64,000 nt of DNA from Orientia tsutsugamushi str. Boryong (GCF_000063545.1 NC_009488.1:992001-1056000); one strand, 5' to 3'; positions 1-9,544 are shown, counted from the first letter of the stretch. Numbers and translations are program-made. Notes: generated by a model not told the origin, from the letters alone.

Positions 1-616
1 CTAGTCTTAGAAACTTCTTGTCAGATATTCTCTTTCTTAGAAATTCCATCAACTCGCAATGCTTAATTGTATTGAAACACTTTGTTATATCAATCTCTAC
101 TATAGCCCCTTTATTGAAGTTATACGTAAGTCTGTTTAACTCCCTTAAAGCATCGTGTGCATTTAATTTAGGTCGAAATCCATAGGAATACTTTAAGAAT
201 ATTGGCTCAAACACAGAGTTTAATATCTTGCTTACTGTAGACTCGATTATCTTATCTTCAAAACATGATATTATCAAAGGTCTTTTGCCTCCATCTTCTT
301 TTGGAATTTCTGTTATTCGTGCAGGTTTAGCTTGATATTGCCATTTGCGAATTTTAGTAAGAAGCGAGAGCAGATTTGCTTTCAACTTCTTACCATAATC
401 AGCTTTGGTTATACCATCTATTCCTATCGCTTTCTTGCTATCGAGTTCCTTATATTGTTCTTCTAACATCTTTAAATCAATGATATGTCCAAGATTATTA
501 AACTTTATGTCTTGATTTAGATTATTAAACTTTATGTCTTGATTTTTCGATGATAGCAACTTTATACGCTCAAGTTTCGTTAACCATGTATTTCTGTCTA
601 TGCTGTGTACAGCCAT
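1..616 (-). CDS. Group II intron reverse transcriptase/maturase, N-terminal part
   Basis: The frame is open from ATG at 616 to the window edge (205 codons), with no stop. It matches the protein start MAVHSIDRNTWLTKLERIKL of the copy at 58648. Conserved reverse transcriptase blocks are visible: GIDGITKADY, then KEDGGKRPLIISCFEDKIIE, then YGFRPKLNAHDAL, then EIDITKCFNTIKH, which carries the first catalytic Asp. A seven-residue direct repeat (NQDIKFNN) sits near residue 25. Where the 58648 copy has a TAA stop after ELM, this copy reads GAA (Glu), so it is the better-preserved copy in the part visible here. The YxDD box and maturase domain are outside the window. The family normally splices and retrohomes its own intron. 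Confidence 0.85.
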   Translation of the reverse strand, partial: MAVHSIDRNTWLTKLERIKLLSSKNQDIKFNNLNQDIKFNNLGHIIDLKMLEEQYKELDSKKAIGIDGITKADYGKKLKANLLSLLTKIRKWQYQAKPARITEIPKEDGGKRPLIISCFEDKIIESTVSKILNSVFEPIFLKYSYGFRPKLNAHDALRELNRLTYNFNKGAIVEIDITKCFNTIKHCELMEFLRKRISDKKFLRL

Positions 617-1098
617 TGTTTCCCTCTTGCATTCTTACTTTTCTGCTAACCCTTTGCTCCACCCACATTACTAGGTTTCATCACTACTATGGCTAACTCA
701 GCCATCCTTACACCATCTCCAAAGCCTTATGTTTCACCACTTGTACTTTGAATACTTACTTAATTACGTAAGAGTTATAAGGACTTCTCAAGTTGTGTCA
801 TTAATCTTTACAAACTCGCTGACGCCTGCGACCCCAGTGGTTGAAAATTTTTGGATTTTTACTAGTTTGACCTCCAATCTTCTTTTGCCTACTATGTGCT
901 AGAACATATCGGCTTCCACTACATCTCACTTTCAGGGCTATCACGTTCACCATTTGGTTTCGGCTCGAATGTTTCACTGTCTACGCTTTACTACTGTCGT
1001 TACCTTCAGCAGCACAAGACTCGCTATATGGTGGATCTAGCTTCTCCTTCCATAACTGGACTTTCACCAGTAAGATTAATTCACCTTTTCTTGACGCA
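1..1098 (-). mobile_element. Group II intron, 5' part (continues beyond left edge)
   Basis: On the minus strand the intron 5' end is GTGCGTCAAG, starting at base 1098. It is followed by the same ribozyme domain I-IV sequence seen at 58161-58640, and then by the intron-encoded reverse transcriptase at 616-1. The 3' part lies outside the window. The 5' flank is another group II intron's reverse transcriptase gene (1099-1260), so this copy inserted inside an older copy. GUGYG-type 5' ends are typical of bacterial group II introns. Confidence 0.85.
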
Positions 1099-1437
1099 CA
1101 AACTATTGAGCTTTGACGACAACATTCTTTGTTAATAACTATAGTACCATTTTCTATGATTGGTGTTTCAATCAGTTTCATAACTAGTCTTAGAAATTCT
1201 ATCAACTCACAATACTTAATTGTATTAAAACACTTTGTTATATCGATCTCTAATATACTCTATTACTAACTCAGCCATCCTTATACCATCTCCAAAGCAT
1301 CATGTTTTAGCACTTGTACTTTGAATACTTACTTAATTAAGTAAGAGTTATAAGGACTTCTCAAGTTGTATCATTAATCTTTACAAACTCGCTGACGCCT
1401 GTGACCCAGGTGGTTGAAAATTTTTGAATTTTCACTA
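1099..1437 (-). pseudogene. Remnant of a second group II intron, split and internally deleted
   Basis: Read on the minus strand, 1437-1261 matches the intron 5' ribozyme region (compare 58430-58570). It then jumps directly into the middle of the reverse transcriptase (1260-1099: EIDITKCFNTIKY, ETPIIENGTIV, CRQSSIV). The start codon and first ~190 codons have been deleted. The reading frame is then cut by the 5' end of the intact intron at 1098. There is a small in-frame deletion (LRLV in place of LRKR...LRLV). The remnant cannot encode a working enzyme. Confidence 0.75.
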
Positions 1438-1558
1438 TCAAGCAGAATGAAATATTACTGTGACATAGATATTATTTTCCAAAAGAATATACCATAACTG
1501 TTTTATAATGGTTTAGCTATATATAATATAACTATTCTCAAATTACACTAATCAAAAG

Positions 1559-1993
1559 TTACCAGTATGGTTTTAGTACAACCATAAAGATAGCAACAAC
1601 TATTAATAATGCTACTAACTCATTAATAACTTTGTAAAACATTGTTGATTTTTTATTGCTTTTGTTAACGAATCTCTTGTGGTATCTAATAAACATTCCA
1701 TGCATTGTTGAAAGAAGTAACACTGACAGCATCTTAACATGAAACCAGGTGTCATAAATTGTAATATTATAGATAAAAAATAAAATTCCTCCCATAATAA
1801 ATACTAGTAACATTGATAAGCTCATAATAAATATGAGCCTTCTTTCCATTGTACACAGCATATTATATGATTCTGATTCAGTCTGAACCTGAGTATGATA
1901 TACATACAATCTAGGAAGATATAACATTCCAGCCATCCAGAAAATTACTGATATAATATGTATAGATTTAAAATAATCATAATAGTTTTGCAT
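1559..1993 (-). CDS. hemJ: Protoporphyrinogen IX oxidase, HemJ family
   Basis: This 144-residue, four-helix membrane protein matches the HemJ (formerly UPF0093) family. It has an N-terminal HIISVIFWMAGMLYLPRLYVYH segment with the conserved His and the Trp/Gly pair. Further membrane segments follow at roughly residues 50-75, 85-105 and 122-142, and a conserved K(M)LSVLLLS-HG stretch lies at about 88-102. HemJ oxidises protoporphyrinogen IX to protoporphyrin IX, the penultimate step of haem synthesis, and replaces HemG/HemY in many alphaproteobacteria. It lies 8 bp downstream of hemH in the same direction, so its substrate step and the hemH product step are encoded together. The length is normal for the family. 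Confidence 0.9.
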   Translation of the reverse strand: MQNYYDYFKSIHIISVIFWMAGMLYLPRLYVYHTQVQTESESYNMLCTMERRLIFIMSLSMLLVFIMGGILFFIYNITIYDTWFHVKMLSVLLLSTMHGMFIRYHKRFVNKSNKKSTMFYKVINELVALLIVVAIFMVVLKPYW

Positions 1994-2001
1994 TTTGTTA
2001 C

Positions 2002-3036
2002 CTATCTTTTATATATACACTGTATAAATTTTTGTGGGCATATTTTATCACAATTTCCTGAAATAACATCATCATTACTATTAATAGCTTTTAGTATTAT
2101 ATCTGCTATTCCATTTATGAATAAATCATTTACGCCTACAGTTTCAGCTCTGCAATAACTAACTCCATAGTGTTTAGCAATACTAGAGTAATCTATATCA
2201 AGCTCAACTAAAGTTTCTACATGTTCAGACACAAAACTTATAGGTACAATTATAATATTTTTTTTACTTTTAGCTGCACAAATAATTTCAGACTTTGTAT
2301 CAGGCTCTAGCCACTTTAATGGCCCTATTTTACTTTGGTAAGATATTTTCCAATATAATCCTTTTACATTTAGTTTTTTAACAATTGACTTTACCGAATT
2401 TTCAATTTGCCATTGATATGGATCTCCTTGAGTAATAAATTTTTTTGGTAGTCCATGTGCAGAAAACAACAAAACAGTATTAGAAAAATCGTTAGTGCAG
2501 TTTTTAATTATACTTGAGTATCCATCCACTAATCCTTTGTTAATTGGATAGCAACAAACAGTTTTAACTAAACAACTAAAGTTATTTTTTAATAAACTGC
2601 TTCTAAATTCCTCTATTGCAGATAAGGTAGTACTAGTAGAAAACTGAGGATATAGTGGCAATAATATAACTTTGCTTGGTTGGTATTCTTTTATTTGTGA
2701 AACTACTTCGTGAATCAATGGATTCCAATAACGCATGGCTATAAAAATCTTATATGGATGAAGTAACTTATTTTTTAGCTTAATTCTTAGTGCTTCAGCT
2801 TGTAAAGTTGTTTGAAATAAAATTGGAGATTTACCTCCAATTTTATTATAAATTTTTTGTGAAGACTTGTTTCTTACTGATGCTATTATTTTAGCAACTA
2901 AGAATCTAAATGGATTAGGAAGTTGAACTATATGTTTATCGTAAAACAAATTAAACAAAAACTGTTTAACAGATTCAATTTTATCTGGCCCTCCAAGGTT
3001 TAGTAGAACTATTGCTATCTTTTTTTTGTTACTCAC
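2002..3036 (-). CDS. hemH: Ferrochelatase
   Basis: This 344-residue protein begins with the ferrochelatase signature IAIVLLNLGGPDKIESVKQF. It contains MRYWNP at about residue 102, LLPLYPQFS at about 126, LLFSAHGLP (catalytic His) at about 190, and FVSEHVETLVELDI near 270. The enzyme inserts ferrous iron into protoporphyrin IX at the cytoplasmic face of the membrane. The start codon lies inside the end of hemE (8-bp overlap), which indicates translational coupling, and hemJ follows 8 bp downstream. Length and motif order are as expected for the family. Confidence 0.96.
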   Translation of the reverse strand: MSNKKKIAIVLLNLGGPDKIESVKQFLFNLFYDKHIVQLPNPFRFLVAKIIASVRNKSSQKIYNKIGGKSPILFQTTLQAEALRIKLKNKLLHPYKIFIAMRYWNPLIHEVVSQIKEYQPSKVILLPLYPQFSTSTTLSAIEEFRSSLLKNNFSCLVKTVCCYPINKGLVDGYSSIIKNCTNDFSNTVLLFSAHGLPKKFITQGDPYQWQIENSVKSIVKKLNVKGLYWKISYQSKIGPLKWLEPDTKSEIICAAKSKKNIIIVPISFVSEHVETLVELDIDYSSIAKHYGVSYCRAETVGVNDLFINGIADIILKAINSNDDVISGNCDKICPQKFIQCIYKR

Positions 3037-4057
3037 TTGAATGGTAGTTTTTTACTAGTTTAACTATTAACTCAACATTTTTTATTGGAGTCTCTGGTAG
3101 AATACCATGACCTAAATTAAAAATAAATCTATTGTTTGATAAAGTATCCATAATTTTTATTACAGATTCCTCAATGATTTTGCTATTTTTTGATAATATT
3201 GTATTAGGATTAAGATTTCCTTGTACAAGAACATTTTTTTGTAATTTTAACATTTCATCTAGTTGTAAATCATAATCACAGCTTATTCCATCAACATTAG
3301 TTTCCTTAGTATATTTGTGATATAATTTACCTGCTCCTTTAGGAAATCCAATAATCTTTATATGAGGAAATTTTTCTTTCAATGTTTTGACTATATTAGA
3401 AGTTGGTTTAATCACATATTCAGAAAACTCTTGATATGGTAAAATTCCAGCCCAACTATCAAATATTTGAACTATATCAGCTCCTGCTAGTATCTGATTT
3501 GCTAGGTGATCTATTGTATGCTTTGTTAGAATGTTGATAGAATCTACAATAAGTTCATGCTTATTATTAGATTTTATTTCGTGAAACTTTGGAGTATTTC
3601 TACTGTTATATCCTAAAATATAAGTTAATACTGTCCATGGTCCTCCACAGAATCCTATAAGAGATTTTTTTTTATTTAACTTTTTTCTTACTATGTCTAT
3701 TGCCTCATATACTTTACTAATTTTTGTATTTTGTATTTTTGATTTTTGTAAGTCTAGTAAATTTGGTATTTTTTCTGCTGTTGGACATAAGTTATTAATA
3801 AATCTAATATTTATTCCTAGAGAGTCAGGAAGTACTAAAATATCTGAGAATATTATTGCTGCATCAAAGTCAAATCTTGCTATTGGTTGTAAAGTAGCTT
3901 CAGCTGCTTTAATTGGATTGTAACATAATTCAAAAAAGCTATTTGTTGTTCTTTTTAACACTTGATATTCTGGTAGATACCTACCTGCTTGTCTCATAAA
4001 CCATATTGGAGTGTAATTTTTATTAGAACTATGAAAAGCTTGTATAATTTTACTCAT
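3029..4057 (-). CDS. hemE: Uroporphyrinogen III decarboxylase
   Basis: This 342-residue protein carries the N-terminal family signature PIWFMRQAGRYLPEYQ (about residues 17-32, with the substrate-binding Arg residues), a conserved SDILVLPDSLG stretch (Asp near 75), GFCGGPWTVLTYIL near 135, FDSWAGILP near 200, and GHGILPETP near the C terminus. It decarboxylates uroporphyrinogen III to coproporphyrinogen III in the cytosol. It is the first gene of a minus-strand hemE-hemH-hemJ operon and is divergent from a DnaA-box-rich stretch. In Caulobacter and Rickettsia the replication origin also lies beside hemE. Confidence 0.97.
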   Translation of the reverse strand: MSKIIQAFHSSNKNYTPIWFMRQAGRYLPEYQVLKRTTNSFFELCYNPIKAAEATLQPIARFDFDAAIIFSDILVLPDSLGINIRFINNLCPTAEKIPNLLDLQKSKIQNTKISKVYEAIDIVRKKLNKKKSLIGFCGGPWTVLTYILGYNSRNTPKFHEIKSNNKHELIVDSINILTKHTIDHLANQILAGADIVQIFDSWAGILPYQEFSEYVIKPTSNIVKTLKEKFPHIKIIGFPKGAGKLYHKYTKETNVDGISCDYDLQLDEMLKLQKNVLVQGNLNPNTILSKNSKIIEESVIKIMDTLSNNRFIFNLGHGILPETPIKNVELIVKLVKNYHSSE

Positions 4058-4400
4058 GACTAAATTAACAATATTAAATATATAAATATTATTTGGTAGT
4101 TATTTATGTAAGCAGTTTTTAGTGGATTATTTTTTATCCACATTTTTATCCACATTTTTATTTTGTTAGTTTTTAACTAAATCTCTTAATATACAAGAAT
4201 TATAGTAAACTGAAATATATATATTAACAACATGTAGATAATATAAATAAACTATCCACATGTTGATAAAAAATATAATAACATTTTAAATAATCTAAAT
4301 TTAGTAATCATACAATAAATTACTATAGTTATCCACAATATTATCCACGTATTACTTACAATGTATTTTTTCAAAATAATTGTTAAATCTCGTAATTATA
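4058..4400. other. Putative chromosomal replication origin (oriC)
   Basis: This gene-free, extremely AT-rich stretch lies directly upstream of hemE. Perfect DnaA boxes (TTATCCACA) occur at 4134-4142, 4146-4154 and 4329-4337. One-mismatch boxes occur at 4341-4349 (TTATCCACG) and 4252-4260 (CTATCCACA), and on the other strand at 4261-4269 (TGTTGATAA). The last two abut as an inverted pair. The boxes come as two direct pairs (12-bp spacing each) around a central inverted pair, with AT-only DNA between. A hemE-adjacent origin is established for Caulobacter and proposed for Rickettsia. The outer limits here are approximate. Confidence 0.75.
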
Positions 4401-5543
4401 CCAATGTTTATTACTAACTAATCATTATTAAAATCAGATTATGATAAGAAAAATGAAGGAAAAGAATAGGATATAAGATTTGGATTATTACTGGAGGTAA
4501 TTATTGCTAAACTTAATGCTGCATCAAAAAGTGGATTGTTAGACCAAATTAAGCTAGAATTTTATGAAAAAGTTAAACATAAAATTTTGAGGCAAGCGCT
4601 AGTAAAAAATTCAAGATAGCTTGTGAAAATAAGACTCTAATACATAATCCAACATACATTTAAAAGTATGACATTAAAAAAAATGGTATAATAATAGTAA
4701 AGAGAGGGACTAGAATAAATACTTTTTAGATGATAAACTTTGGTGAACAACTAAATTAGCAGATATTTATATACTAATTCTACTATAACATTAGTTCTAT
4801 TTGATTGATAGAATCAATATATTATTACACATCTTCTTTTAGTTTATCAATAGAGATTTTTCTTGGAGATATGTTTCTGTTTTTTAATGCAATATGTTCT
4901 TACTACATACAAATACTGTATTCTTTCTTATTCCAAAATGTTTTGATACTTTTTAAAACTAATTTTCTATCTTTCATTTATTGTTAGCACATTTTTCTGA
5001 AAAATCTATAGAATATATCATACTAAGTTACTTTTTCATTACATCTTAACATCTTATTATTATAATTGTTCTATAGTAGTTTGGATATACTTAATCATAT
5101 CTTTTTTACAACTATCTTTTTTCTATTACTTCTACCATATCTTCAAGTTCAGCCTTTTATCTAATACTTATTTTTAACATACTATAACATATCTCTTTAT
5201 ATCGAACTTGTGTTAAATAGCTTTAAAATTAATTTTGTTTGAGTATTAAAGAATTTATTTGACAAAATCTTCAAATTTTGCTATTCACTGTAGTAGTAAA
5301 GCTGCCTTCTTGGTGATATGTAGCAATTATAAAACTGTTCCTAACAAGTATCATGTGCTACTCTGTTTAAAATATTTATGATCTATAGCTAAAGCCATTG
5401 TATTTAATAAATAAATCCATATACAAAATGTTTATTTTTGCTTTTAAGTTTACTATACACCTTAATTATCAGTTTAATTAATATTTCATACTAGAAAGCT
5501 AATGCATTTATATCAAACTCAATATAATCTTTAATAATATATT
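4401..5543. other. Long gene-free stretch with decayed insertion-sequence debris
   Basis: No intact gene is visible between the origin and rho. 4441-4490 resembles the 3' end of the IS982-type elements. 4494-4612 holds a short open stretch (LNAASKSGLLDQIKLEFYEK) that I cannot assign. 4808-5021 is an IS630-type transposase remnant, listed separately. The remainder is AT-rich with no recognisable feature. The long spacer is consistent with gene decay next to the origin. Confidence 0.5.
4808..5021 (-). pseudogene. IS630-type transposase remnant, N-terminal part
   Basis: The reverse complement aligns with the start of the transposase gene at 25030. It shares the ATG-A-ATATTCTATAGATTTT start, the KENTVFV-like stretch, and the ISIDKLKEDV region. 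It carries several stops and frame breaks and ends after about 70 codons. It is a dead copy of the same element that is better preserved at 25030-25725. Confidence 0.6.
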
Positions 5544-7049
5544 ATGACTACAGAAAAAGAACATAGAATAAAAAACATATTAAAACCTGTATCTAATAAT
5601 AATCCAGCCAACAGCGAAGCTGTAGATTCTTCAGTTGAAATAACTGCTCATTTGAACGAACCAAAGAAAAAATCTCCTGAAGCCTTGCAATGTTATGCTG
5701 AAAGTAAAGAACATAGAATAAAAAAACCATCCAAACCTGTATCTAACAATAATCAAGTTAACATCGAAGCTGTAGATTCTTCAGTTGAAATAACTGTTCA
5801 TTTGAACGAACTAAAGAAAAAATCTCCTGAAGCATTGCAATGTTATGCTGAAAGTTTAGCAATTGAAAATGCTAGTTCATTAACTAAGAATGAACTAATA
5901 TCAGCTATTTTAAAAATGGTAGTAGAACGTAATGGTACAGTTATTGAAGAAGGAGTAATTGAAATTTTAAACGGAGGATTTGGTTTTTTACGATCACCAG
6001 AAGTAAATTATTTATCAGGAGCAGGAGATATTTATGTATCTTTAAGTCAGATTAAACGTTGTGAATTACGCACTGGAGATACTGTTGAAGGACAAATTAG
6101 AGCTCCAAAGTCTGGAGAACGTTACTTTGCTTTATTAAAAGTACTAAAAGTTAATGGAGAAGATATTAAAAAATCTATTCAACGGCTACATTTTGATGAT
6201 TTAGTAGCTTTATACCCAGAGGAAAAAATTTTTTTTGAAGTTGATCTAGATTATAAAAACCTTAGTACTAGAGTTATGGAACTAGTTTCACCTATGGGGA
6301 AAGGGCAACGAGCTCTTATAGTCGCTCCGCCTCGTACTGGTAAAACAATTTTATTGCAGAACATTGCTCATTCTATTGCTACTAATCATCCTGAAATTTA
6401 CCTAATAGTATTGCTAATAGGAGAAAGGCCAGAAGAAGTTACCGATATGATTAGGTCAGTTAAAGGAGAAGTTGTAAGTTCTACTTTTGATGAGCCAGCA
6501 GTACGGCATACTCAACTAGCTGAAATTGTAATTGAAAAAGCAAAAAGATTGGTAGAGCATAAAAGAGATGTAGTAATATTACTGGATTCAATCACTAGAC
6601 TAGCTAGGGCATACAATACTGTTGTTCCATCTTCAGGTAAGGTACTAACTGGTGGAGTTGATTCAAACGCTTTACAAAAACCAAAAAGCTTTTTTGGAGC
6701 AGCTCGTAATATCGAAAATGGTGGGTCTTTAACTATTATTGCAACTGCATTAGTTGATACAGGTTCTAGAATGGATGAAGTGATTTTTGAGGAGTTTAAA
6801 GGAACTGGCAACTCAGAAATTGTATTAGACAGAAAGATATCTGATAAAAGAATCTATCCAGCAATTGATATTAATAAATCTGGCACTAGAAAAGAGGAGC
6901 TGTTAGTTGGTAAATCAGAATTATCAAAAATGTGGATGCTTAGAAGAATTATTAATCAAATGGGAGCTGTGGACGCTATGGAATTTTTACTTGATAAACT
7001 TAAAAACACTAAATCTAATAGTGAATTCTTTGATTTGATGAATTCATAG
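5544..7049 (+). CDS. rho: Transcription termination factor Rho
   Basis: This 501-residue protein is longer than the usual ~420-460. From about residue 105 it is a normal Rho. An N-terminal helical part ([11 protein letters not shown]) is followed by a cold-shock-like RNA-binding fold at about 130-190 ([31 protein letters not shown]). The RecA-type ATPase then has Walker A APPRTGKT at 261-268, [10 protein letters not shown], Walker [17 protein letters not shown] at about 345, and the Q/R loops. Rho is a hexameric RNA-DNA translocase that ends transcripts. The extra length comes from two tandem 50-residue copies (residues 5-104) not found in Rho proteins I know. Catalytic residues look intact. 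Confidence 0.96.
   Translation: MTTEKEHRIKNILKPVSNNNPANSEAVDSSVEITAHLNEPKKKSPEALQCYAESKEHRIKKPSKPVSNNNQVNIEAVDSSVEITVHLNELKKKSPEALQCYAESLAIENASSLTKNELISAILKMVVERNGTVIEEGVIEILNGGFGFLRSPEVNYLSGAGDIYVSLSQIKRCELRTGDTVEGQIRAPKSGERYFALLKVLKVNGEDIKKSIQRLHFDDLVALYPEEKIFFEVDLDYKNLSTRVMELVSPMGKGQRALIVAPPRTGKTILLQNIAHSIATNHPEIYLIVLLIGERPEEVTDMIRSVKGEVVSSTFDEPAVRHTQLAEIVIEKAKRLVEHKRDVVILLDSITRLARAYNTVVPSSGKVLTGGVDSNALQKPKSFFGAARNIENGGSLTIIATALVDTGSRMDEVIFEEFKGTGNSEIVLDRKISDKRIYPAIDINKSGTRKEELLVGKSELSKMWMLRRIINQMGAVDAMEFLLDKLKNTKSNSEFFDLMNS
5556..5855 (+). repeat. Tandem 150-bp duplication inside rho
   Basis: Unit 1 spans 5556-5705 and unit 2 spans 5706-5855. Both begin KEHRIK and end [11 protein letters not shown], and most codons between are identical. 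The length is a multiple of three, so the frame is kept and Rho gains 50 residues at its N terminus. The few differences (for example NILKPV against KPSKPV) show it is an older duplication, not an assembly artefact. Confidence 0.9.
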
Positions 7050-7065
7050 AAACGTAAGATTAGGA

Positions 7066-7260
7066 TAAGTAAAGATAAGAAAAAGAATAGGATATAAGAT
7101 TGGGATTAAGTTTAGATATATAATAACTTACAACAGAAGATATTATATGAACCAAGAAATTTAATAGCAGAACAATGTTTATTTAATAAAAGCTTATCTT
7201 TCTGTGTATAATAAATATGTTTTCAATTTTTATGAAGATTGTGCGATGTGAAGTTATGTA
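7066..7260 (-). pseudogene. IS982-type element, decayed 3' end
   Basis: The sequence matches the transposase C-terminal end of the IS982-type copy at 44270-44480, including the AGGATA-AAGATTGGGATTAAGTTTAGA stretch and the AATAAATATGTTTTC stretch. An internal block of about 60 bp is missing and many substitutions are present. No reading frame survives. Confidence 0.55.
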
Positions 7261-7407
7261 TATGATTGTTTAACAGCAAGAGCTGATTTTAAACATATTG
7301 TTCTGTCAACATAAGCATACTGGTATATGCAAAGAAGTAATTTGATAAAGCTATCAGGACAATACATTCAGTGGTTAAGAAGATTTAACTAAATGATAAT
7401 AATATCT

Positions 7408-7575
7408 TGATGAAAATTGGGCAAATATAACGCAAATTTGTGTACGATATTTAGCTAATTGAGTGCTGATTTTAAATTCAACAACTGGAATTTATAGTTG
7501 ATAAGCTTAGAGTAAGCTGCAATTGATAATGTTGCTTTAAAATATGTTTATTGTTACAAAATTATTTGCTTTTAA
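7408..7575. repeat. Diverged intergenic repeat A, copy 1
   Basis: This block can be aligned by eye with 22119-22290. Shared landmarks in the same order are ATATCTTGA, AAATTGAG-GCT-ATTTT, TTGATAATG-TGxTTTAAAATAT, and TTATTGTTACA...AAAATTATTTG. No reading frame is conserved between the copies. What the ancestral sequence was is unknown. Confidence 0.5.
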
Positions 7576-7719
7576 TAAAAAGCATACTATAGATTCACAA
7601 TTTAATCAAATTATAAAATAAGTTATCATGTAATTACTTCAATTTTAAATTTACGCAAGCACCATTAAATAAAATAAAAGTACCAACCAAAGAAGAAAAA
7701 ATAATTCAGTTTAGAGATA

Positions 7720-7979
7720 TAAAAGAAAGGAACATACTTTTGATAATATCATACCAGATCTGACTGTAACAGTGTCTAGAAAAGAAGGTAATGAAGTTAA
7801 AAAAGGATATTGCTAACGGAATAAATACAATGGAGGAAAGACGCAAGATAACTAGAACTAGTGTAGATAAGGTAAAAGCAGCTACAAATAAAGTTGTAAC
7901 CAATATGTTAACAAGTGATAATGCTAATATTGAACTAGACAAGATAATGCCTGAAATCTTAGCATCATTAGGTTGCTAA
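7720..7979 (+). pseudogene. Decayed gene fragment of unknown function
   Basis: The frame ending at 7979 (62 codons from 7791) is preceded in another frame by an open stretch reading DLTVTVSRKEGNEVKK. The two join sensibly if one frameshift near 7795 is allowed. The protein piece is charged and helical (SVDKVKAATNKVVTNML). I do not recognise it. It lies in a decayed block between rho and an IS5 copy, so it is probably the tail of a dead gene. Confidence 0.3.
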
Positions 7980-8081
7980 TAAGAAAGACTGATAATAAAC
8001 AGCTTATCTGAGAAATAAGGCCTGCTATATTAGAGATTTTGCGAATTTTTGAAAATCACAGGAGAAGAATGAGATTTTTTA

Positions 8082-8408
8082 TGCTAGAATTGATGCTGAA
8101 TGTGATTATGCAAAATCCAAAATTATGTTTTGCATTATCGGGGCCGATGAAGTGTATGGGTTTGAGCATTGATGAATAGAGAGTAGTGCTAGCTGGAGTA
8201 GCTCCATGGATTGTACTACTAAACAGCAAGTATACTAAATTAGGTCTAGCTTTTATAGTTGAAGGGATTGCTCTATGTTGTTGTTTTAAGAAATTTAAGA
8301 AGATATCGGAGAATTTGTAGCTAAAAAATTTTTTAGTAGATAAAGGATTACTGCCAGCTTCATTAGGATATCCAAGGCTATTTGGCAAAAAAGTTGGCAA
8401 GTGATGAA
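8082..8408 (+). pseudogene. Decayed membrane-protein-like gene fragment
   Basis: Read from 8082 in the plus direction, the frame gives a hydrophobic protein-like stretch (VVLAGVAPWIVLLNSKYTKL, then IVEGIALCCCFKKFKKI). It is interrupted by TAG codons at 8175 and 8319 and stops at 8403. Codon choice and the hydrophobic pattern suggest a former coding region cut at its 3' side by the IS5 copy starting near 8409. I cannot name the family. Confidence 0.3.
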
Positions 8409-8449
8409 TCATCTCTTTTCGAAACTGGTTAAGGTAGATCAAAATTATA

Positions 8450-8805
8450 AATACCAGAGATCAAATTAAAACTAAGAACGAATCTTTTACGTCTATTTCG
8501 ATATTTGTCAGCAATAATCTTGAACCGTTTTAGCATAGCAATAACGTTTTCATTGACAACTCTTTCTCATGCTAACCTACGATTATTCTTTTTATCATTT
8601 TTAGTTAAAGGATTTTTCTTGCTTTTTTTCTTTGGCAATTCAGAATTATTGTGAATTTTTTGTATACCTTGATATCCTGTATCAGTAATAGCGTTAACCT
8701 TAGGATGAATAAGAATTTTGGATTCCTTAAATAATCTAAAGTTATGTTTTTTACCGTTAGAAAAATCTGTACATATTACTTGGTGTGTTTGCTTGTCTAC
8801 AACTA
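8450..8805 (-). pseudogene. IS5-family transposase, second frame (broken, copy A)
   Basis: The frame matches the C-terminal DDE part of the intact copies (ICTDFSNGKKHNFRLFKES, then ITDTGYQGI). A GGA codon has become TGA after NNRRLA, giving a premature stop. Copy D at 40215 carries the same TGA at the same place. Confidence 0.75.
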
Positions 8806-8814
8806 TTTGAGTTT

Positions 8815-9258
8815 TTAGTGTATGCCTTTTATTCTTTCATGAATAATAGAATTTTTGTTTTTTTTATGTCTTTCTATAGGATTCTCAGTAGCATCAACCA
8901 AGACTACTTCATAATTCATATCACTCTTCATTAGAGCTTTACGACCTGGAAGAGCAAAGTTTGGGTGTTTAACTAAGGTGTCTTCTACCCATTTTACAGC
9001 TTTATATGCTGAACTTTCACTAATCCCATAGTTCTGACCTATATGAAAATAAGTACGGTATTCTCTAAGGTATTCTAAGGCCATCAATAACTGTTCCTCC
9101 AAATTGAGCTTATTTTTACGCACTCCTTTTGATTTCTTAACACCATCAGCTTTCCTCAAAATATCCACCATCTTTGAGAATGTTCCCTTCCTTACTCCTG
9201 TTAATCGACGAAATTTTTCATCACCTAACTCTTTAATCTGATCGAATTTCATTATCAC
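8815..9258 (-). CDS. IS5-family transposase, first frame (copy A)
   Basis: This 147-residue product holds the N-terminal helix-turn-helix domain (RTYFHIGQNYGISESSAYKA) and the first part of the DDE domain (VVLVDATENPIER). The first catalytic Asp is in VDATE. In intact copies the frame is followed by a -1 frameshift into the second frame. Here the slippery A-run is altered (RHKKNKNS), and the second frame carries a TGA stop, so this copy cannot make a full transposase. Confidence 0.75.
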   Translation of the reverse strand: MIMKFDQIKELGDEKFRRLTGVRKGTFSKMVDILRKADGVKKSKGVRKNKLNLEEQLLMALEYLREYRTYFHIGQNYGISESSAYKAVKWVEDTLVKHPNFALPGRKALMKSDMNYEVVLVDATENPIERHKKNKNSIIHERIKGIH

Positions 9259-9544
9259 ATCAAATCAGATCTTTATAACACTATTCTACATCATTGTCTA
9301 GTTTTGAAAGAAGTCTATTGCTGTAATCCTTATTTTAACTATCTTTAACATGTCAATTATATCGAACTATTATTGGTATACAGCTAAACTTCATAAATTC
9401 AATTTATAGTTGTGAATAAGCAACTTATTTGACGAATAATACTATCAGCTTGTAATATTTTTTACTTTTTCATTGCTTAAACCCTCTATCTATAACATAA
9501 AATCAATTTAAAATTGAAGAATTGATTTTAAAGCTAACATTACT

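Larger units (their letters stand above)
8409..9315 (-). mobile_element. IS5-family element, copy A (two-ORF type, TA target)
   Basis: The right end GTTTTGAAAGAAGTC is the terminal repeat, followed by TA at 9316-9317. The left end (CTCTTTTCGAAACTGG) is degenerate. Inside are the first transposase frame (8815-9258) and a broken second frame (8450-8805). The structure matches the better-preserved copies at 22622 and 43017. Confidence 0.8.

Noticed and set aside
896-1135. A 79-codon open frame on the plus strand
   Set aside because: It runs antisense through the group II intron ribozyme 5' domain (a second copy occurs at 58161-58400); it is not a gene.
981-1205. A 74-codon open frame on the minus strand
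   Set aside because: It is the fusion of a reverse transcriptase remnant with the 5' end of the inserted intron, useful as a junction marker but not a gene.
8056-8442. A 128-codon minus-strand frame
   Set aside because: The plus strand shows a more protein-like, stop-broken frame over the same bases; the minus frame has no recognisable pattern and runs into the IS5 end.
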